This document shows positions 33,132 through 42,884 of a stretch of 64,000 bases of DNA, piece after piece (position 1 is the stretch's first letter; every line of letters starts with the position of its first letter). Origin of the DNA: Ectothiorhodospira haloalkaliphila ATCC 51935 (GTDB taxonomy: Bacteria; Pseudomonadota; Gammaproteobacteria; Ectothiorhodospirales; Ectothiorhodospiraceae); NCBI RefSeq assembly GCF_000633935.1, contig NZ_KK214996.1, positions 699,880 through 763,879 on the forward strand, written 5' to 3'. The position numbers were made by a program, and so were the translations under genes. A model generated the notes under the pieces. It did not search any database and was not told the origin of the DNA. It saw nothing but the letters and a program-made list of their open reading frames with translations.

Positions 33132-33440
33132 TCAGTCGTCCCGCTCCAGGGGCATCACGCCATCCAGGTCACTGAGACGGATCAGGCCCCACATGCGATC
33201 CGGCACACCCACGAACCGCAGCCCTCCCTCCGGACCGCCGCACAGACGCATCCACTCCACCAGCAGGGCCACCCCCGCGGAATCGGTGCGGGTCACCCCG
33301 GACAGATCCACCCGGCAGCCGCCTTGCCCCTCCTTGAAGCGTTTCCGGGACTCGGCCCAGAGATCTGGCACGGTCTGTTGGGTGAGTTCCCCCACCAGAC
33401 GCATGCCTTGATCACCGGATTCCAGGCGGGCCTCGGTCAC
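33132..33440 (-). CDS. mlaB: STAS-domain protein MlaB
   Basis: Cytoplasmic STAS protein that binds MlaF and is needed for activity of the MlaFEDB phospholipid transporter. The 102-residue product consists of a single STAS domain, with VDLSGVTRTDSAGVALLV carrying the conserved Asp-Ser/Thr loop. It overlaps mlaC by 4 nt and keeps the mlaFEDCB order. Confidence 0.88.
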   Translation of the reverse strand: MTEARLESGDQGMRLVGELTQQTVPDLWAESRKRFKEGQGGCRVDLSGVTRTDSAGVALLVEWMRLCGGPEGGLRFVGVPDRMWGLIRLSDLDGVMPLERDD

Positions 33441-34090
33441 TGTTCCTGCCCCGCCTCGATGGCCTCCTCGATGAGGGACTCATCACCCTCCTCCAGGCGC
33501 TCTATCAGGGCATCCAGGCCGTGACGATCCACCTCGGCCCCGAAATTGGTGCGGAAGTTGGTCACGAAGCTCAGGCCCTCCACGGTCAGGTCGAAGACCT
33601 TCCATTCCCCGTCCACGGGCCGCAGGCTGTAATTCACGCTGATGTTGGAGCGCCCCTGGCCCATGACGATCTCGCTGGCCACCGAGGCCATGCGGTCATC
33701 GGTGAAACTGCGGTGAGGCAGTACGCGGATGTCCTTGTCCTTGTGCTCGGCCATCTGCAGGGTGTAGGTGCGTACCAGCATGTTGCGGAAGGCCCTCACG
33801 AACCGCTCCCGCTGCTCGGGCTCGGCAGTGCGCCAGTGGCGGGCCAGGATCAGCCGCGACATGCCCTGCCAGTCGATCAGCGGCAGGATGATGTCATCCA
33901 CCAGTTCGAACAGGAATTCAGGATCCTCGCGGGTCCGCTCCGGGTCCTCGCGCAGTTTTTCCAGGACCTTGTCGGCCGTATTCCTGACCAGGTCGACCGG
34001 GTCCTTGTCGGGCAGGGAGGCCTGGGCGACGGACATCGAGGTGGCCACGACCAGCAGGGCGGCTAGCAGTAAATGAAAGAACGACTTCAT
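33437..34090 (-). CDS. mlaC: Periplasmic phospholipid-binding protein MlaC
   Basis: Soluble shuttle that carries phospholipids between the outer-membrane MlaA complex and the inner-membrane MlaFEDB transporter. 217 residues with a Sec signal peptide cleaved near VAQA (about 26). The family pattern is seen in LPLIDWQGMSRLILARHW, FRNMLVRTY and the C-terminal SFVTNFRTNF segment. Signal and size agree with MlaC. Confidence 0.92.
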   Translation of the reverse strand: MKSFFHLLLAALLVVATSMSVAQASLPDKDPVDLVRNTADKVLEKLREDPERTREDPEFLFELVDDIILPLIDWQGMSRLILARHWRTAEPEQRERFVRAFRNMLVRTYTLQMAEHKDKDIRVLPHRSFTDDRMASVASEIVMGQGRSNISVNYSLRPVDGEWKVFDLTVEGLSFVTNFRTNFGAEVDRHGLDALIERLEEGDESLIEEAIEAGQEQ

Positions 34091-34173
34091 GACGGACTCC
34101 GGTTCGATGGTTCTGCGATGCTGCGCCCCGGGGCATGAACCGGGGCTGAATGGGCCGGGCGAATCCTTACGGC

Positions 34174-34632
34174 TTAATCACTGGTCATATTGACCAACAT
34201 GCGCCCGATCAATTCCTCAAGCACCACCGCCGATTGGGTGAACAGGATGGTGTCGCCATCCGCCAGCACCTCTTCCTCCCCACCAGGCTCCAGAGCGATG
34301 TACTGCTCTCCCAGCAAACCGGCGGTATAGATGCTGGCCTGCGTGTCGGTGGGCAGATAATCATGCGCAGCGGAGATATTCATGGTCACCCGCGCCTGGT
34401 AACGCTGGGGATCGTAGCGAATATCCGTGACCCGACCCACACGCACGCCGGAGATGGTCACCGGGGCGCGCACCTTGAGCCCGCCGATGTTATTGAAATG
34501 GGCATGCACCTCATAGCCTTCGCCACCGCGGTATTCACCCAGGTTGCTCACCTGCAGCGCCAGCATGAAAAGGCCTGCCAGCCCCAGGGCCACGAAGATG
34601 CCCACGGTGATTTCGATCCAGCGTGTCGTCAT
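34174..34632 (-). CDS. mlaD: MCE-domain protein MlaD
   Basis: Inner-membrane-anchored MCE protein; six copies form the periplasmic lipid channel of the Mla transporter. 152 residues: one N-terminal membrane helix (about 7-27) followed by a single MCE domain (about 36-120) with VRAPVTISGVRVGRV and a GLLGEQYIALEPG segment. Short compared with E. coli MlaD (about 183) mainly through a shorter C-terminus. Directly after mlaE in the operon. Confidence 0.93.
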   Translation of the reverse strand: MTTRWIEITVGIFVALGLAGLFMLALQVSNLGEYRGGEGYEVHAHFNNIGGLKVRAPVTISGVRVGRVTDIRYDPQRYQARVTMNISAAHDYLPTDTQASIYTAGLLGEQYIALEPGGEEEVLADGDTILFTQSAVVLEELIGRMLVNMTSD

Positions 34633-34647
34633 CTTGCCGTCCCGTTA

Positions 34648-35427
34648 TCAGAGGTCACCGAACATCAGTCCGGTGAGAATAAAGTCCAGGGCCAGTACGG
34701 CCAATGCGGTATGCACCACGGTGCGGGTGGTGGCCCGGCTCACGCCCTCCGACGTGGGCGCACAGTCATAGCCCTCGTAGACGGCAATCCAGGCGGCCAC
34801 CAAACCAAAGACCATGCTCTTGATGACACCGTTCATCACATCCTCGAACAGATCCACACTGGCCTGCATCTGCGACCAATAGGACCCCGAGTCCACGCCC
34901 AGCAGGCCCACACCGATGAAATATCCGCCCATCACCCCCACGGCACTGAAGATGGCCGCCAGCAGGGGCAGGGAGATCACCGCCGCCAGAAAACGCGGCG
35001 CGATCACCCGCTTGTAGGGATCCACCGCCATCATCTCCATGCTGGAGAGCTGTTCGGTGGCCTTCATCAGGCCGATCTCTGCAGTGAGGGCCGAACCGGC
35101 CCGGCCGGCAAACAGCAATGCCGTGACCACCGGCCCCAGTTCCCGCACCAGCGACAGCGCCACCACCGCACCCAGGATCTCGGCGGCACCGAAGTCCACC
35201 AGGGTGATATAGCCCTGGTACCCGAGCACCATGCCCACGAACAGCCCTGACACCACAATGATGAGCAAGGACAGCACGCCCACCGAATAGAGTTCGCGGA
35301 TCAGCAGCCGGGGCCGCATCGCCAGCGGCCCCAGGGCCAGCAGGGTACGGAACAGGAACAGATGTCCACGCCCAAGGCGCTCGAGCACTCCCAGACTCCA
35401 TTGTCCCAGCCGCTGGAATGCGCCCAT
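34648..35427 (-). CDS. mlaE: ABC permease MlaE
   Basis: Inner-membrane permease of the Mla system. 259 residues, five to six hydrophobic segments, with the family signature [20 protein letters not shown] and a nearby [18 protein letters not shown], which forms the coupling contact with MlaF. It starts at the last base of mlaF, so the two are translationally coupled. Confidence 0.95.
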   Translation of the reverse strand: MGAFQRLGQWSLGVLERLGRGHLFLFRTLLALGPLAMRPRLLIRELYSVGVLSLLIIVVSGLFVGMVLGYQGYITLVDFGAAEILGAVVALSLVRELGPVVTALLFAGRAGSALTAEIGLMKATEQLSSMEMMAVDPYKRVIAPRFLAAVISLPLLAAIFSAVGVMGGYFIGVGLLGVDSGSYWSQMQASVDLFEDVMNGVIKSMVFGLVAAWIAVYEGYDCAPTSEGVSRATTRTVVHTALAVLALDFILTGLMFGDL

Positions 35428-36248
35428 CAGGATCGTCCACCCGTCATCAGATCATCCAGGTAGTCCGGCGCCGGGTAATGGAACGGCACCGGCCCATCGG
35501 GCAGCCCCTCCAGAAACTGACGCGACCAGTCCGAGGCCTCCCGCTGCAGTTGCGACGGCGACCCCTGGTCCACCACCCGGCCGTCGGAGATGAGATACAC
35601 CCAGTCGGCGATGGAATTGGCCTCCGCCACATCGTGGGAGACCACGATGCTGGTCATGCCCAGGGCATCGTTCAGGCGTCGGATCAACGACACGATCACG
35701 GCCATGGTGATGGGATCGAGGCCCGTGAAGGGCTCGTCGTACATCATCAACAGCGGATCCAGGGCGATGGCCCGCGCCAGGGCCACGCGCCGGGCCATGC
35801 CGCCGGAGAGTTCGCTGGGCTGCAGGGCCCAGGCGCCGCGCAATCCCACGGCCTCCAGCTTCATCAGCACCAGATTACGCACCACCGGCTCGGGCAGGCG
35901 GGTATTCTCGCGGATGGGGAAGGCCACGTTGTCGAAGACATTGAGATCGGTGAGCAGCGCCCCGCTCTGGAACAGCATGCCCATGCGCCGCCGCAGGCGG
36001 TAAAGCTCCCGCAGGGAAAGCCGATGCACGTCCTGCCCTTCCACGAGCACCTGCCCCCGGTCGGGCTTGAGCTGGCCGCCGATCAGCCGCAGCAGGGTGG
36101 TCTTGCCCGTGCCGCTGGGACCCATGATGGCCGTCACCTGCCCCCGGGGGATGGTGATATCCAGCCCATCAAAGATCTTGCGGTCACCGCGGGCAAAATG
36201 CACATTGCGGATCTCGATCCAGGGGGTTTTATCGGGGATGGGGGAAAT
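35427..36248 (-). CDS. mlaF: ABC ATPase MlaF, probable AUU start
   Basis: ATPase of the Mla transporter. Walker A is GPSGTGKTT, the signature is LSGGMARR, and Walker B is LMMYDEPF. The first standard start in frame is GTG at 36203, but it would remove the first strand of the ABC fold. Upstream in the same frame lies [14 protein letters not shown], which matches the E. coli N-terminus, and the only well-placed start is ATT at 36248, preceded by AAGGAA with a 7-nt spacer. This gives 273 residues (E. coli 269). If only standard codons are accepted, the gene ends at 36203 with 258 residues. Confidence 0.85.
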   Translation of the reverse strand: MSPIPDKTPWIEIRNVHFARGDRKIFDGLDITIPRGQVTAIMGPSGTGKTTLLRLIGGQLKPDRGQVLVEGQDVHRLSLRELYRLRRRMGMLFQSGALLTDLNVFDNVAFPIRENTRLPEPVVRNLVLMKLEAVGLRGAWALQPSELSGGMARRVALARAIALDPLLMMYDEPFTGLDPITMAVIVSLIRRLNDALGMTSIVVSHDVAEANSIADWVYLISDGRVVDQGSPSQLQREASDWSRQFLEGLPDGPVPFHYPAPDYLDDLMTGGRS

Positions 36249-36326
36249 AGGGACGTTCCTTGGCAGGGTAATGATCGTCGAATATCAATCGAGCCGCGAT
36301 CATGATCTGTCGGAGCGCCGGGGCTG

Positions 36327-36959
36327 TCAAGTGAACCCCAGCAAGCCGGCCAGGGTGACGGTTTGCCCCATGACGGCGGGCGGGGCATCCAGGAACAACA
36401 CGCCCGAGCGGCCTTGCGAGCACCGAGCGAACGCCTCCAGATGGTCACGCAGGACACGCGGGTGCGCCCCTGATGGCAGGACCACCCGCCCCACCGGCCC
36501 GCAAGGCGCCTGCGTGTCCGGCCCCGTCCACAAGCGGGCATGTGTCGCCGGGGCACTGGCCGAGTAACAAGGCAGGCCATCCGGCCACGGGCCCATGGCC
36601 GGAGTGTACCCTCCCCCCTCCCCGGGCACGCGCATGGCCTCGGGCACCACGAGGCCCGCCAATTGGGGCCCCAGGGTCTCCCGCAGGCGTCCCAGGTGCT
36701 CCACATCCACTCCCCCGGGGTCCGCCAGTTCCAGATAAAACCGGAAGTCCTCCCGCACCTCACCGAGCCAGCCCCGCCAATCCGACACCTCTGTGCCTTG
36801 CCACCGCTGTGCAGGCACGAGAACCGCAGAGAACTCGTTGGCGTAAAAGCACAGACGCCAGGACGCCGGCATGTCCTGGGGGTAGAATTGCGCCACCCAC
36901 GCCGGGTGCTCCCAGTCACGGGCGCCCAGCGTGAGGTGGAAAGACTTGCCTTGTCCCAT
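36327..36959 (-). CDS. Hypothetical protein, 210 aa
   Basis: I do not recognise this protein with confidence. It has no signal peptide or membrane helix. A segment FYPQDMPASWRLCFYANEF recalls the FYP-x-x-L-P pattern of DUF72 TIM-barrel proteins, but the rest is not clearly alike. It is likely real: it occupies the gap between mlaF and kdsD, is read in the mlaF direction, and ends 78 nt before the mlaF start, so it could be cotranscribed with the mla genes. The usual E. coli neighbours at this junction do not include such a gene. Confidence 0.65.
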   Translation of the reverse strand: MGQGKSFHLTLGARDWEHPAWVAQFYPQDMPASWRLCFYANEFSAVLVPAQRWQGTEVSDWRGWLGEVREDFRFYLELADPGGVDVEHLGRLRETLGPQLAGLVVPEAMRVPGEGGGYTPAMGPWPDGLPCYSASAPATHARLWTGPDTQAPCGPVGRVVLPSGAHPRVLRDHLEAFARCSQGRSGVLFLDAPPAVMGQTVTLAGLLGFT

Positions 36960-36997
36960 TGTTTAATCCGCTCCCGCCTTGAGGTAGTGTTTCGCCG

Positions 36998-37975
36998 ATG
37001 AAGCTCAATCCCGACAAGACTTTGGACATGGCCCGGGCCGTCCTGGAGAACGAGGCTCAGGGTATCCGCGATCTCATCCCCCGCCTGGATGAACGCTTTG
37101 TCCGTGCCTGCGAGTACATGCTGGCCTGCACCGGGCGTGTGGTGGTCACCGGCATGGGAAAATCCGGCCATGTGGGCGGCAAGATCGCCGCCACCCTGGC
37201 CAGCACCGGCACCCCGGCCTTCTTCGTCCATCCGGGCGAGGCCAGCCACGGCGATCTGGGCATGATCACCACCGGGGACACGGCGCTGGCCCTGTCCAAT
37301 TCCGGGGAGACCGATGAACTCCTCACCATCCTGCCATTGATCCGCCGCCTGGGCGTCCCCCTGATCGCCCTGACCGGCAATCCGCGTTCCACGCTGGCCC
37401 GGGAGGCCAACGTGCACCTGGATGTGAGCGTCGCCGCGGAGGCCTGCCCCCTGGGCCTGGCCCCCACCTCCAGCACCACCGCCACCCTGGCCATGGGTGA
37501 TGCACTGGCTGTGGCCATGCTGGAGGCCCGGGGCTTCACCGCCGATGACTTTGCCCGCTCCCACCCCGGTGGTCGCCTGGGGCGGCGCCTGCTGCTGCAT
37601 GTGGGGGATATCATGCACACGGGTGAACGCATACCCCTGGTGCGGGCCGATGCCCCACTGACCGACGCCCTCATGGAAATCACCCGCCAGGGCCTGGGAA
37701 TGACCGCGGTGGTGGACGAGCACCGCAACCTGATCGGCGTGTATACCGACGGCGACCTGCGCCGCACCCTGGACCGCGGCATCGACATCCGTGGCACGTG
37801 CATCGGTGATGTCATGACCCGCCAGTGCAAGACGGTGCAGTCGGGCATGCTGGCAGCCGAGGCCCTCAAGGTGATGGAGGACCACAAGATCAGCGCCCTG
37901 CCGGTGGTGGACGTGGGCCAGCACCTGGTTGGAGCCCTGAACATGCATGACCTGCTGCGCGCCGGCGTGGTCTGA
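36998..37975 (+). CDS. kdsD: D-arabinose-5-phosphate isomerase
   Basis: Interconverts ribulose-5-P and arabinose-5-P, the first step towards KDO. The 325-residue protein has an N-terminal SIS domain (GMGKSGHVGGKIAATLASTG at about 50-69, then HPGEASHGDLGM) and two C-terminal CBS domains (about 205-325). This domain pair and the adjacency to kdsC and lptCAB distinguish it from other SIS proteins. First of the plus-strand operon, divergent from the 36327-36959 gene. Confidence 0.96.
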   Translation: MKLNPDKTLDMARAVLENEAQGIRDLIPRLDERFVRACEYMLACTGRVVVTGMGKSGHVGGKIAATLASTGTPAFFVHPGEASHGDLGMITTGDTALALSNSGETDELLTILPLIRRLGVPLIALTGNPRSTLAREANVHLDVSVAAEACPLGLAPTSSTTATLAMGDALAVAMLEARGFTADDFARSHPGGRLGRRLLLHVGDIMHTGERIPLVRADAPLTDALMEITRQGLGMTAVVDEHRNLIGVYTDGDLRRTLDRGIDIRGTCIGDVMTRQCKTVQSGMLAAEALKVMEDHKISALPVVDVGQHLVGALNMHDLLRAGVV

Positions 37976-38008
37976 AGTGGTACGACGGCCCCGTGGTATC
38001 CTTGCCCC

Positions 38009-38536
38009 ATGAATGATACGCCAAGACAACGTGCCCGCGACGTGCGCTTCCTCATCCTTGACGTGGACGGCGTGCTCACCGATGGCAGCCTCTACCTGGG
38101 GGACGATGGCCAGCAGTACAAGGCCTTCAACAGCCGTGATGGTCATGGCATCCGCATGCTGGCCGACAGCGGCGTTCAGATCGGCATCCTCACCGGGCGA
38201 CGCTCTCAGGTGGTGGAACACCGCTGCCGTGACCTGGGCATCCAGCACATCGTCCAGGGCCGTCGCGACAAGCTGGATGCCCTGGGTGGATTGCTGGAGG
38301 CGGCTGGCGTGGGTATCGAACATGCTGCCTACATGGGGGACGACGTGGTGGATCTGCCCGTGATGCGTCGCGTCGTCATGGCCATTGCCGTGGCCGATGC
38401 CCACCCCCTGGTGCGCGAGCATGCCCACTACATCACCCGGGCAGGCGGCGGCCGTGGAGCGGTGCGTGAGGCCTGCGAGTTCATACTGGAGGCCCAGGAC
38501 AACCTGCAGGTCGCCCTGGCCCCCTACCTGGAATGA
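38009..38536 (+). CDS. kdsC: KDO-8-phosphate phosphatase
   Basis: HAD-superfamily C0-type phosphatase (no cap domain; works as a tetramer) that releases KDO from KDO-8-P. 175 residues with the nucleophile motif LDVDGVLTDG, ILTGR, and the third motif YMGDDVVDLPVM. It overlaps lptC by 4 nt. Together with kdsD it gives two steps of KDO synthesis; kdsA and kdsB are not in the window. Confidence 0.95.
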   Translation: MNDTPRQRARDVRFLILDVDGVLTDGSLYLGDDGQQYKAFNSRDGHGIRMLADSGVQIGILTGRRSQVVEHRCRDLGIQHIVQGRRDKLDALGGLLEAAGVGIEHAAYMGDDVVDLPVMRRVVMAIAVADAHPLVREHAHYITRAGGGRGAVREACEFILEAQDNLQVALAPYLE

Positions 38537-39105
38537 GTCGCCGCCTTTCAGGACTGCTGCTGATCCTGGCACTCACCCTGGTGGCCGTGGTCGGCTTCTG
38601 GCTCGCCGAGAATGCCCAGGAACGACGCGTCGTGCCGACCACCCAGATAGATCCCGAGGCCAATCAGTTCTTTGCCGAGGATTTCGTGGTCTGGAGCATG
38701 GACGAGTCCGGCAACCTCAAGTACCGGCTCTCCGGCGCCCGACTGGAGCAGCGCCAGGCGGACCGTTCCAGTCATGTGGAGGCCCCGGTGCTGATCATGG
38801 AACACCCCCCCGCTCCCGACTGGACCCTGCGTTCCGAACACGGCTGGATTTCACCCGCCGGCGACGAAGTGCAACTGCTGGGCAACGTGCGTCTGGACCG
38901 CCCCGAGGCCCCCGATCACGCCCCCATCACCATCACCAGCCGGGATGTCACGGTGTGGACCCTGCCCCGCCAGGCACAAACCGATGCACTGGCCCGCATG
39001 GTGAGCACTCATCGGGAGGCGGAGGGAGTGGGCATGACTTTGGATCTGACCCGGGATACCCTGGAACTTGAGAGTCAGGTGAGAGGCACCTATGTTCCGC
39101 ACTGA
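38533..39105 (+). CDS. lptC: LPS export protein LptC
   Basis: Bitopic inner-membrane protein that hands LPS from LptBFG to LptA. 190 residues: membrane helix at about 6-25, then a beta-jellyroll periplasmic domain with the YRLSGARLEQ and ISPAGDEVQLLGNVRL segments typical of LptC. Overlaps kdsC by 4 nt and lptA by 14 nt. Confidence 0.9.
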   Translation: MSRRLSGLLLILALTLVAVVGFWLAENAQERRVVPTTQIDPEANQFFAEDFVVWSMDESGNLKYRLSGARLEQRQADRSSHVEAPVLIMEHPPAPDWTLRSEHGWISPAGDEVQLLGNVRLDRPEAPDHAPITITSRDVTVWTLPRQAQTDALARMVSTHREAEGVGMTLDLTRDTLELESQVRGTYVPH

Positions 39106-39631
39106 CATCCCCACGAGTCCGTTTGTGGCGGGGCTGCTATTGGCCGTTTTGCTGTCATGGATGCCTGTTGCACAGGGCCAGCACGACCCCGACCTGCCCA
39201 TCCGCATCGAGGCGGATCGCGCCAGCCTGGACGATCAGCGGGGGGTGAGTATTTACCGGGGCAACGTCACCATCACCCAGGGCGATACCGTCATCACGGG
39301 CGACGAGGTGACGGTGCATGCCCCCCAGCGGCAACTCCAGCGCATGGTCTCAGAAGGGCGCCTGGCCACCCTGACCACACGGGATGAATCCAACCGTGAG
39401 GTTCGCGCCGAGGCACGACGCATGGAGTTCTTTCCGGATGGACCGCGGGTGGTGCTCACCGGGGAGGCCCGGGTATGGCAGGGGGATGACGAATTCCGCG
39501 GCAGCAGCATCGTCTATAACCTGGAGGCCGCCACCCTTGAAGCCAGCACCGGCGACACAGGCCGGGTGGAGGCCATCTTCGCACCCCGGGATCGTTCTCG
39601 CTCCCGGCCGGAGGACGGCGACACCCCATGA
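39092..39631 (+). CDS. lptA: LPS bridge protein LptA
   Basis: Periplasmic beta-jellyroll protein that forms the bridge carrying LPS to LptDE. 179 residues with a Sec signal ending near VAQG (about 29). The OstA-like repeat pattern is visible in [20 protein letters not shown] and [17 protein letters not shown]. It starts within the end of lptC and overlaps lptB by 4 nt. Confidence 0.93.
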   Translation: MFRTDIPTSPFVAGLLLAVLLSWMPVAQGQHDPDLPIRIEADRASLDDQRGVSIYRGNVTITQGDTVITGDEVTVHAPQRQLQRMVSEGRLATLTTRDESNREVRAEARRMEFFPDGPRVVLTGEARVWQGDDEFRGSSIVYNLEAATLEASTGDTGRVEAIFAPRDRSRSRPEDGDTP

Positions 39632-40353
39632 GCCGCCTGGAGACCGACAAGCTGGTCAAGCGTTACCGGGCAGTCAAACCCGTGGACGGCGCCTCCATCC
39701 ACATCAACAGCGGTGAGGTGGTGGGCCTGCTGGGCCCCAATGGCGCCGGCAAGACCACCTGCTTCTACATGATCGTGGGCCTGGTACCCTGCGACGAAGG
39801 CCAGATCCGTCTGGATGGCCGCGACATCACCCGACTGCCGATGCACGCGAGGGCCCGCATGGGCGTGGGCTATCTGCCCCAGGAGCCATCGGTATTCCGC
39901 AAGCTCTCCGTGGCAGACAACATCATGGCCGTGCTGGAGGTCCGCCGCGACCTCAACAAGGCCCAGCGCCTGGAGAAGATGGAATCCCTGCTGGAAGAGT
40001 TCCAGATCCAGCACATCCGCGACAACGCCGGGGTCAGTCTCTCCGGTGGCGAACGACGGCGCGTGGAGATCGCCCGTGCCCTGGCCACCGAACCGGCCTT
40101 CATCCTTCTGGACGAACCCTTCGCCGGCGTGGACCCCATCTCGGTGATCGAGATCCAGCGGATCATCACCCATCTCACGTCACGGAACATCGGCGTACTG
40201 ATCACCGACCACAACGTGCGCGAGACCCTGGGCATCTGCAACCGGGCCTACATCCTCAGTGGCGGGCACATCATCAGCCAGGGCGCGCCGGAAGACGTAC
40301 TGGCCGACCCGCAGGTCCGCCGCGTCTATCTGGGGGAGAACTTCCGCCTGTGA
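39628..40353 (+). CDS. lptB: LPS export ABC ATPase LptB
   Basis: ATPase of the LptB2FG extractor. 241 residues with Walker [13 protein letters not shown]-loop LPQEPS, signature [10 protein letters not shown], Walker [12 protein letters not shown] and the switch histidine in [10 protein letters not shown]. The length and the PSVFRKLSV segment are characteristic of LptB. lptF/G are not in the window, as is usual. Confidence 0.97.
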   Translation: MSRLETDKLVKRYRAVKPVDGASIHINSGEVVGLLGPNGAGKTTCFYMIVGLVPCDEGQIRLDGRDITRLPMHARARMGVGYLPQEPSVFRKLSVADNIMAVLEVRRDLNKAQRLEKMESLLEEFQIQHIRDNAGVSLSGGERRRVEIARALATEPAFILLDEPFAGVDPISVIEIQRIITHLTSRNIGVLITDHNVRETLGICNRAYILSGGHIISQGAPEDVLADPQVRRVYLGENFRL

Positions 40354-40396
40354 AGCCAAGCCCCCCCGTTCAGCATGCGGTTTTCGGGACATGGGT

Positions 40397-40470
40397 CCCA
40401 TTTTTGCTGGCACACCGTATAATCTCCCCTGAAAGCATCATTTACGCCGGGGGCCTGCCCCCGCCTTCAT
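40397..40470 (+). promoter_or_regulatory. lptB-rpoN intergenic region with candidate -10 and GC hairpin
   Basis: This gap contains a perfect TATAAT (about 40419-40424) without a good -35, and about 20-30 nt further a strong hairpin GGGGGC-CT-GCCCCC. It could provide an rpoN-specific start besides read-through from lptB. Evidence is limited to these motifs. Confidence 0.35.
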
Positions 40471-40519
40471 CATCAGGCATCAAAGACCCGGGCCCCGGCC
40501 CGATGGCGCACATCGTGCT

Positions 40520-42019
40520 ATGTTGAAACCGTCCGTCCAGCTCCGGCTGGGTCAAAACCTGACCATGACCCCCCAGCTGCAGCAGGCCATTCGCCTGCTG
40601 CAGCTCTCGACGCTGGAATTGCAGGCCCAGATCCAGGAGACCCTGGAGACCAACCCCATGCTCGAGGCCGTGGAGGGCACGGAGGCCGATCAGGAGACCG
40701 CCAGCGAGGAGCCTCGCGAGCAGGAGCAGGCCGAAACCTCCGAGGCAGCAGAAGCAGCGGAGGCCGCCGCCGAGACGGAAGGCAACGCCGACGGCAGTCA
40801 GGAGCAGATCCCCGACGAATTACCGGTGGACAGCAACTGGGACGACATCTACGATGTGCCCCCTTCCAGCGCCGGACAGTCGGACCACGACGGGCGAGAC
40901 CTTTTCGAGAACCAGACCGGCCCCTCGGAAAGCCTGCATGAACACCTCATGTGGCAGGTGCACCTGTCGTCCATGAGTGAGCGTGACCGGGCCATTGCCT
41001 TGACCATCATCGATTCCATTAACGAAGACGGCTATCTGGCCGAACCCATCGAGCAGATCCATGCAGCCCTGGCCACGGACCGGGAAATGGACCTGGAACT
41101 GGATGAGGTGGAAGCCGTACTGAACATGGTTCAGCACCTGGACCCGGTGGGCGTGGGCGCACGTGACCTGGCCGAGTGCCTGACCCTGCAACTGGCTCAG
41201 TTCCCGGAGGACACCCCCTGGCTGGCCGAGGCCCGCGCCCTGGCCCGCGAACACCTGGATGCCCTGGGTGCGCGTGACTACAAGGGCGTGCAGCGGCGCC
41301 TGGGGCTGGATGATGGCGAGTTGCAGCAGGTGATCGCCCTGATCCAGACACTGAACCCTCGCCCGGGCGGGCTCATCAGCAGCAGTTCGCCCGAATACAT
41401 CATCCCTGATGTGTTCGTGCGCAAGCGCGAAGGCCGCTGGCAGGTGGAGCTCAACCCGGAAATCGCGCCGCGCTTGCGGGTGAACCCCCTGTATGCCAGT
41501 TTCGTGCGCCGCGCCGATTCCAGCCAGGACAACACCTACATGCGCAACAGCCTCCAGGAGGCACGCTGGTTCATCAAGAGCCTGCAAAGCCGCAACGAAA
41601 CGCTGCTGCGGGTGGGCACAGCCATCGTCGAGCACCAGCGTGCCTTCCTGGAATACGGTGACGAGGCCATGAAACCCCTGGTGTTGCGCGATATCGCCGA
41701 GCAACTGGAGATGCATGAGTCCACCATCTCCCGGGTGACCACCCAAAAATTCATGCATACCCCCCGGGGCATCTACGAATTCAAGTATTTCTTTTCCAGC
41801 CACGTGGGCACGGCCGACGGCGGTGAGTGTTCAGCCACCGCGATACGCGCCATGATCCGCAAGCTGGTTGCCGAGGAGCCCCAGGGCAAACCCATGAGTG
41901 ACAGCAAGATCGCCCAGGTCCTGGTGGATCGCGGCATTCATGTGGCACGACGCACGGTCGCCAAGTACCGTGAGGCCATGTCCATTCCGCCATCCAACGA
42001 ACGCAAGCGGCTCGTTTGA
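40520..42019 (+). CDS. rpoN: RNA polymerase sigma-54 factor
   Basis: Alternative sigma factor for -24/-12 promoters. 499 residues: glutamine- and leucine-rich region I ([20 protein letters not shown], residues 8-27), a long acidic region II (about 50-120), the core-binding domain, and the C-terminal RpoN box [10 protein letters not shown]. The acidic region is longer and more Glu/Ala-rich than in E. coli. It is followed by hpf and ptsN, the standard rpoN neighbourhood. Confidence 0.97.
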   Translation: MLKPSVQLRLGQNLTMTPQLQQAIRLLQLSTLELQAQIQETLETNPMLEAVEGTEADQETASEEPREQEQAETSEAAEAAEAAAETEGNADGSQEQIPDELPVDSNWDDIYDVPPSSAGQSDHDGRDLFENQTGPSESLHEHLMWQVHLSSMSERDRAIALTIIDSINEDGYLAEPIEQIHAALATDREMDLELDEVEAVLNMVQHLDPVGVGARDLAECLTLQLAQFPEDTPWLAEARALAREHLDALGARDYKGVQRRLGLDDGELQQVIALIQTLNPRPGGLISSSSPEYIIPDVFVRKREGRWQVELNPEIAPRLRVNPLYASFVRRADSSQDNTYMRNSLQEARWFIKSLQSRNETLLRVGTAIVEHQRAFLEYGDEAMKPLVLRDIAEQLEMHESTISRVTTQKFMHTPRGIYEFKYFFSSHVGTADGGECSATAIRAMIRKLVAEEPQGKPMSDSKIAQVLVDRGIHVARRTVAKYREAMSIPPSNERKRLV

Positions 42020-42081
42020 AGCAAACCCACGCAGCCGTCCTGATCATTACCCATCCCTATCCATTCCCAAGGAGTCATCTC

Positions 42082-42405
42082 ATGCAGATCAACCTCACCG
42101 GTCATCACGTCGACCTGACCGACGCTCTGCGCAACTACGTCAACGAGAAGTTCGAGCGCCTGGAGCGGCATTTTGACAACGTCATCGACGTGCATGTGAT
42201 CCTGACCGTGGAGAAGCTGCAGCAAAAGGCCGAGAGCAACCTGTTGCTCAGCGGTAACAGCATCCATGCCGAGGCCACGCATACGGACATGTACGCCGCC
42301 ATCGACGCCCTGGTGGACAAACTGGATCGCCAGGTGGTGAAGCACAAGGAGAAGCTCAAGGACCACCACCGGGCGGAAGGCTCCCACCGCAACCACATCG
42401 AGTGA
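42082..42405 (+). CDS. hpf: Ribosome hibernation promoting factor, short form
   Basis: Binds the 30S subunit in stationary phase and promotes ribosome hibernation. The ATG at 42082 (MQINLTGHHVDLTDALR) is preceded by AAGGAG, giving 107 residues, the short HPF form without a C-terminal dimerisation domain. Upstream in-frame codons from 42016 overlap the end of rpoN and are ignored. Confidence 0.95.
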   Translation: MQINLTGHHVDLTDALRNYVNEKFERLERHFDNVIDVHVILTVEKLQQKAESNLLLSGNSIHAEATHTDMYAAIDALVDKLDRQVVKHKEKLKDHHRAEGSHRNHIE

Positions 42406-42412
42406 GCGTTTC

Positions 42413-42880
42413 ATGAACATCGGTGATCTTCTCGCCCCTGAGCGGGTGCACTGCCAGACGGACGTGAGCAGCAAGAAACGTGCGCTGGAGATGCTGGGCG
42501 AGATGCTCTCCAATCATCTACCCAAGCTCACCCAGGGCGAGATCTTCGACAGCCTGCTGGCCCGGGAGCGCCTGGGCAGCACGGGCCTGGGGCATGGCGT
42601 GGCCATCCCCCACGGTCGACTGGCCGGCGCCAGCGAGGCCTGTGCCGCGCTGCTCAAGCTGGAAAAGGGCGTCGACTACGATGCCCCCGACAGTGAGCCG
42701 GTGGACATCCTGTTCGCGCTGGTGGTGCCGGCAGACTGCACGGACGAGCATCTTCAGATCCTCGCGTTGCTGGCAAGGATGTTCTCCGATCCGGAGACGC
42801 TGGCCCGGCTGCGCAGCACCTCCGGTCCTTCGGACCTGCTGACTCTGGTGCGGGAATGGGACACCGAAGCCCCGGGATGA
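42413..42880 (+). CDS. ptsN: PTS-Ntr enzyme IIA (EIIA-Ntr)
   Basis: Regulatory phosphoprotein of the nitrogen-related PTS branch. 155 residues, one IIA fructose/Ntr domain; the phosphorylated histidine is His67 in LGHGVAIPHGR. Not linked to a sugar permease, so its job is control (potassium, nitrogen or envelope stress in studied species). The gene lies between hpf and hprK. Confidence 0.95.
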   Translation: MNIGDLLAPERVHCQTDVSSKKRALEMLGEMLSNHLPKLTQGEIFDSLLARERLGSTGLGHGVAIPHGRLAGASEACAALLKLEKGVDYDAPDSEPVDILFALVVPADCTDEHLQILALLARMFSDPETLARLRSTSGPSDLLTLVREWDTEAPG

Positions 42881-42884
42881 GCCC

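Noticed and set aside
36134-38572. A very long minus-strand open frame (about 812 codons) antisense to kdsD and kdsC
   Set aside because: It is the GC-rich shadow of kdsD/kdsC; its translation shows no domain and it overlaps genes with clear motifs.
40405-40425. TGGCAC upstream of rpoN as a sigma54 site
   Set aside because: The required TTGC at -12 is missing; the sequence continues into TATAAT.
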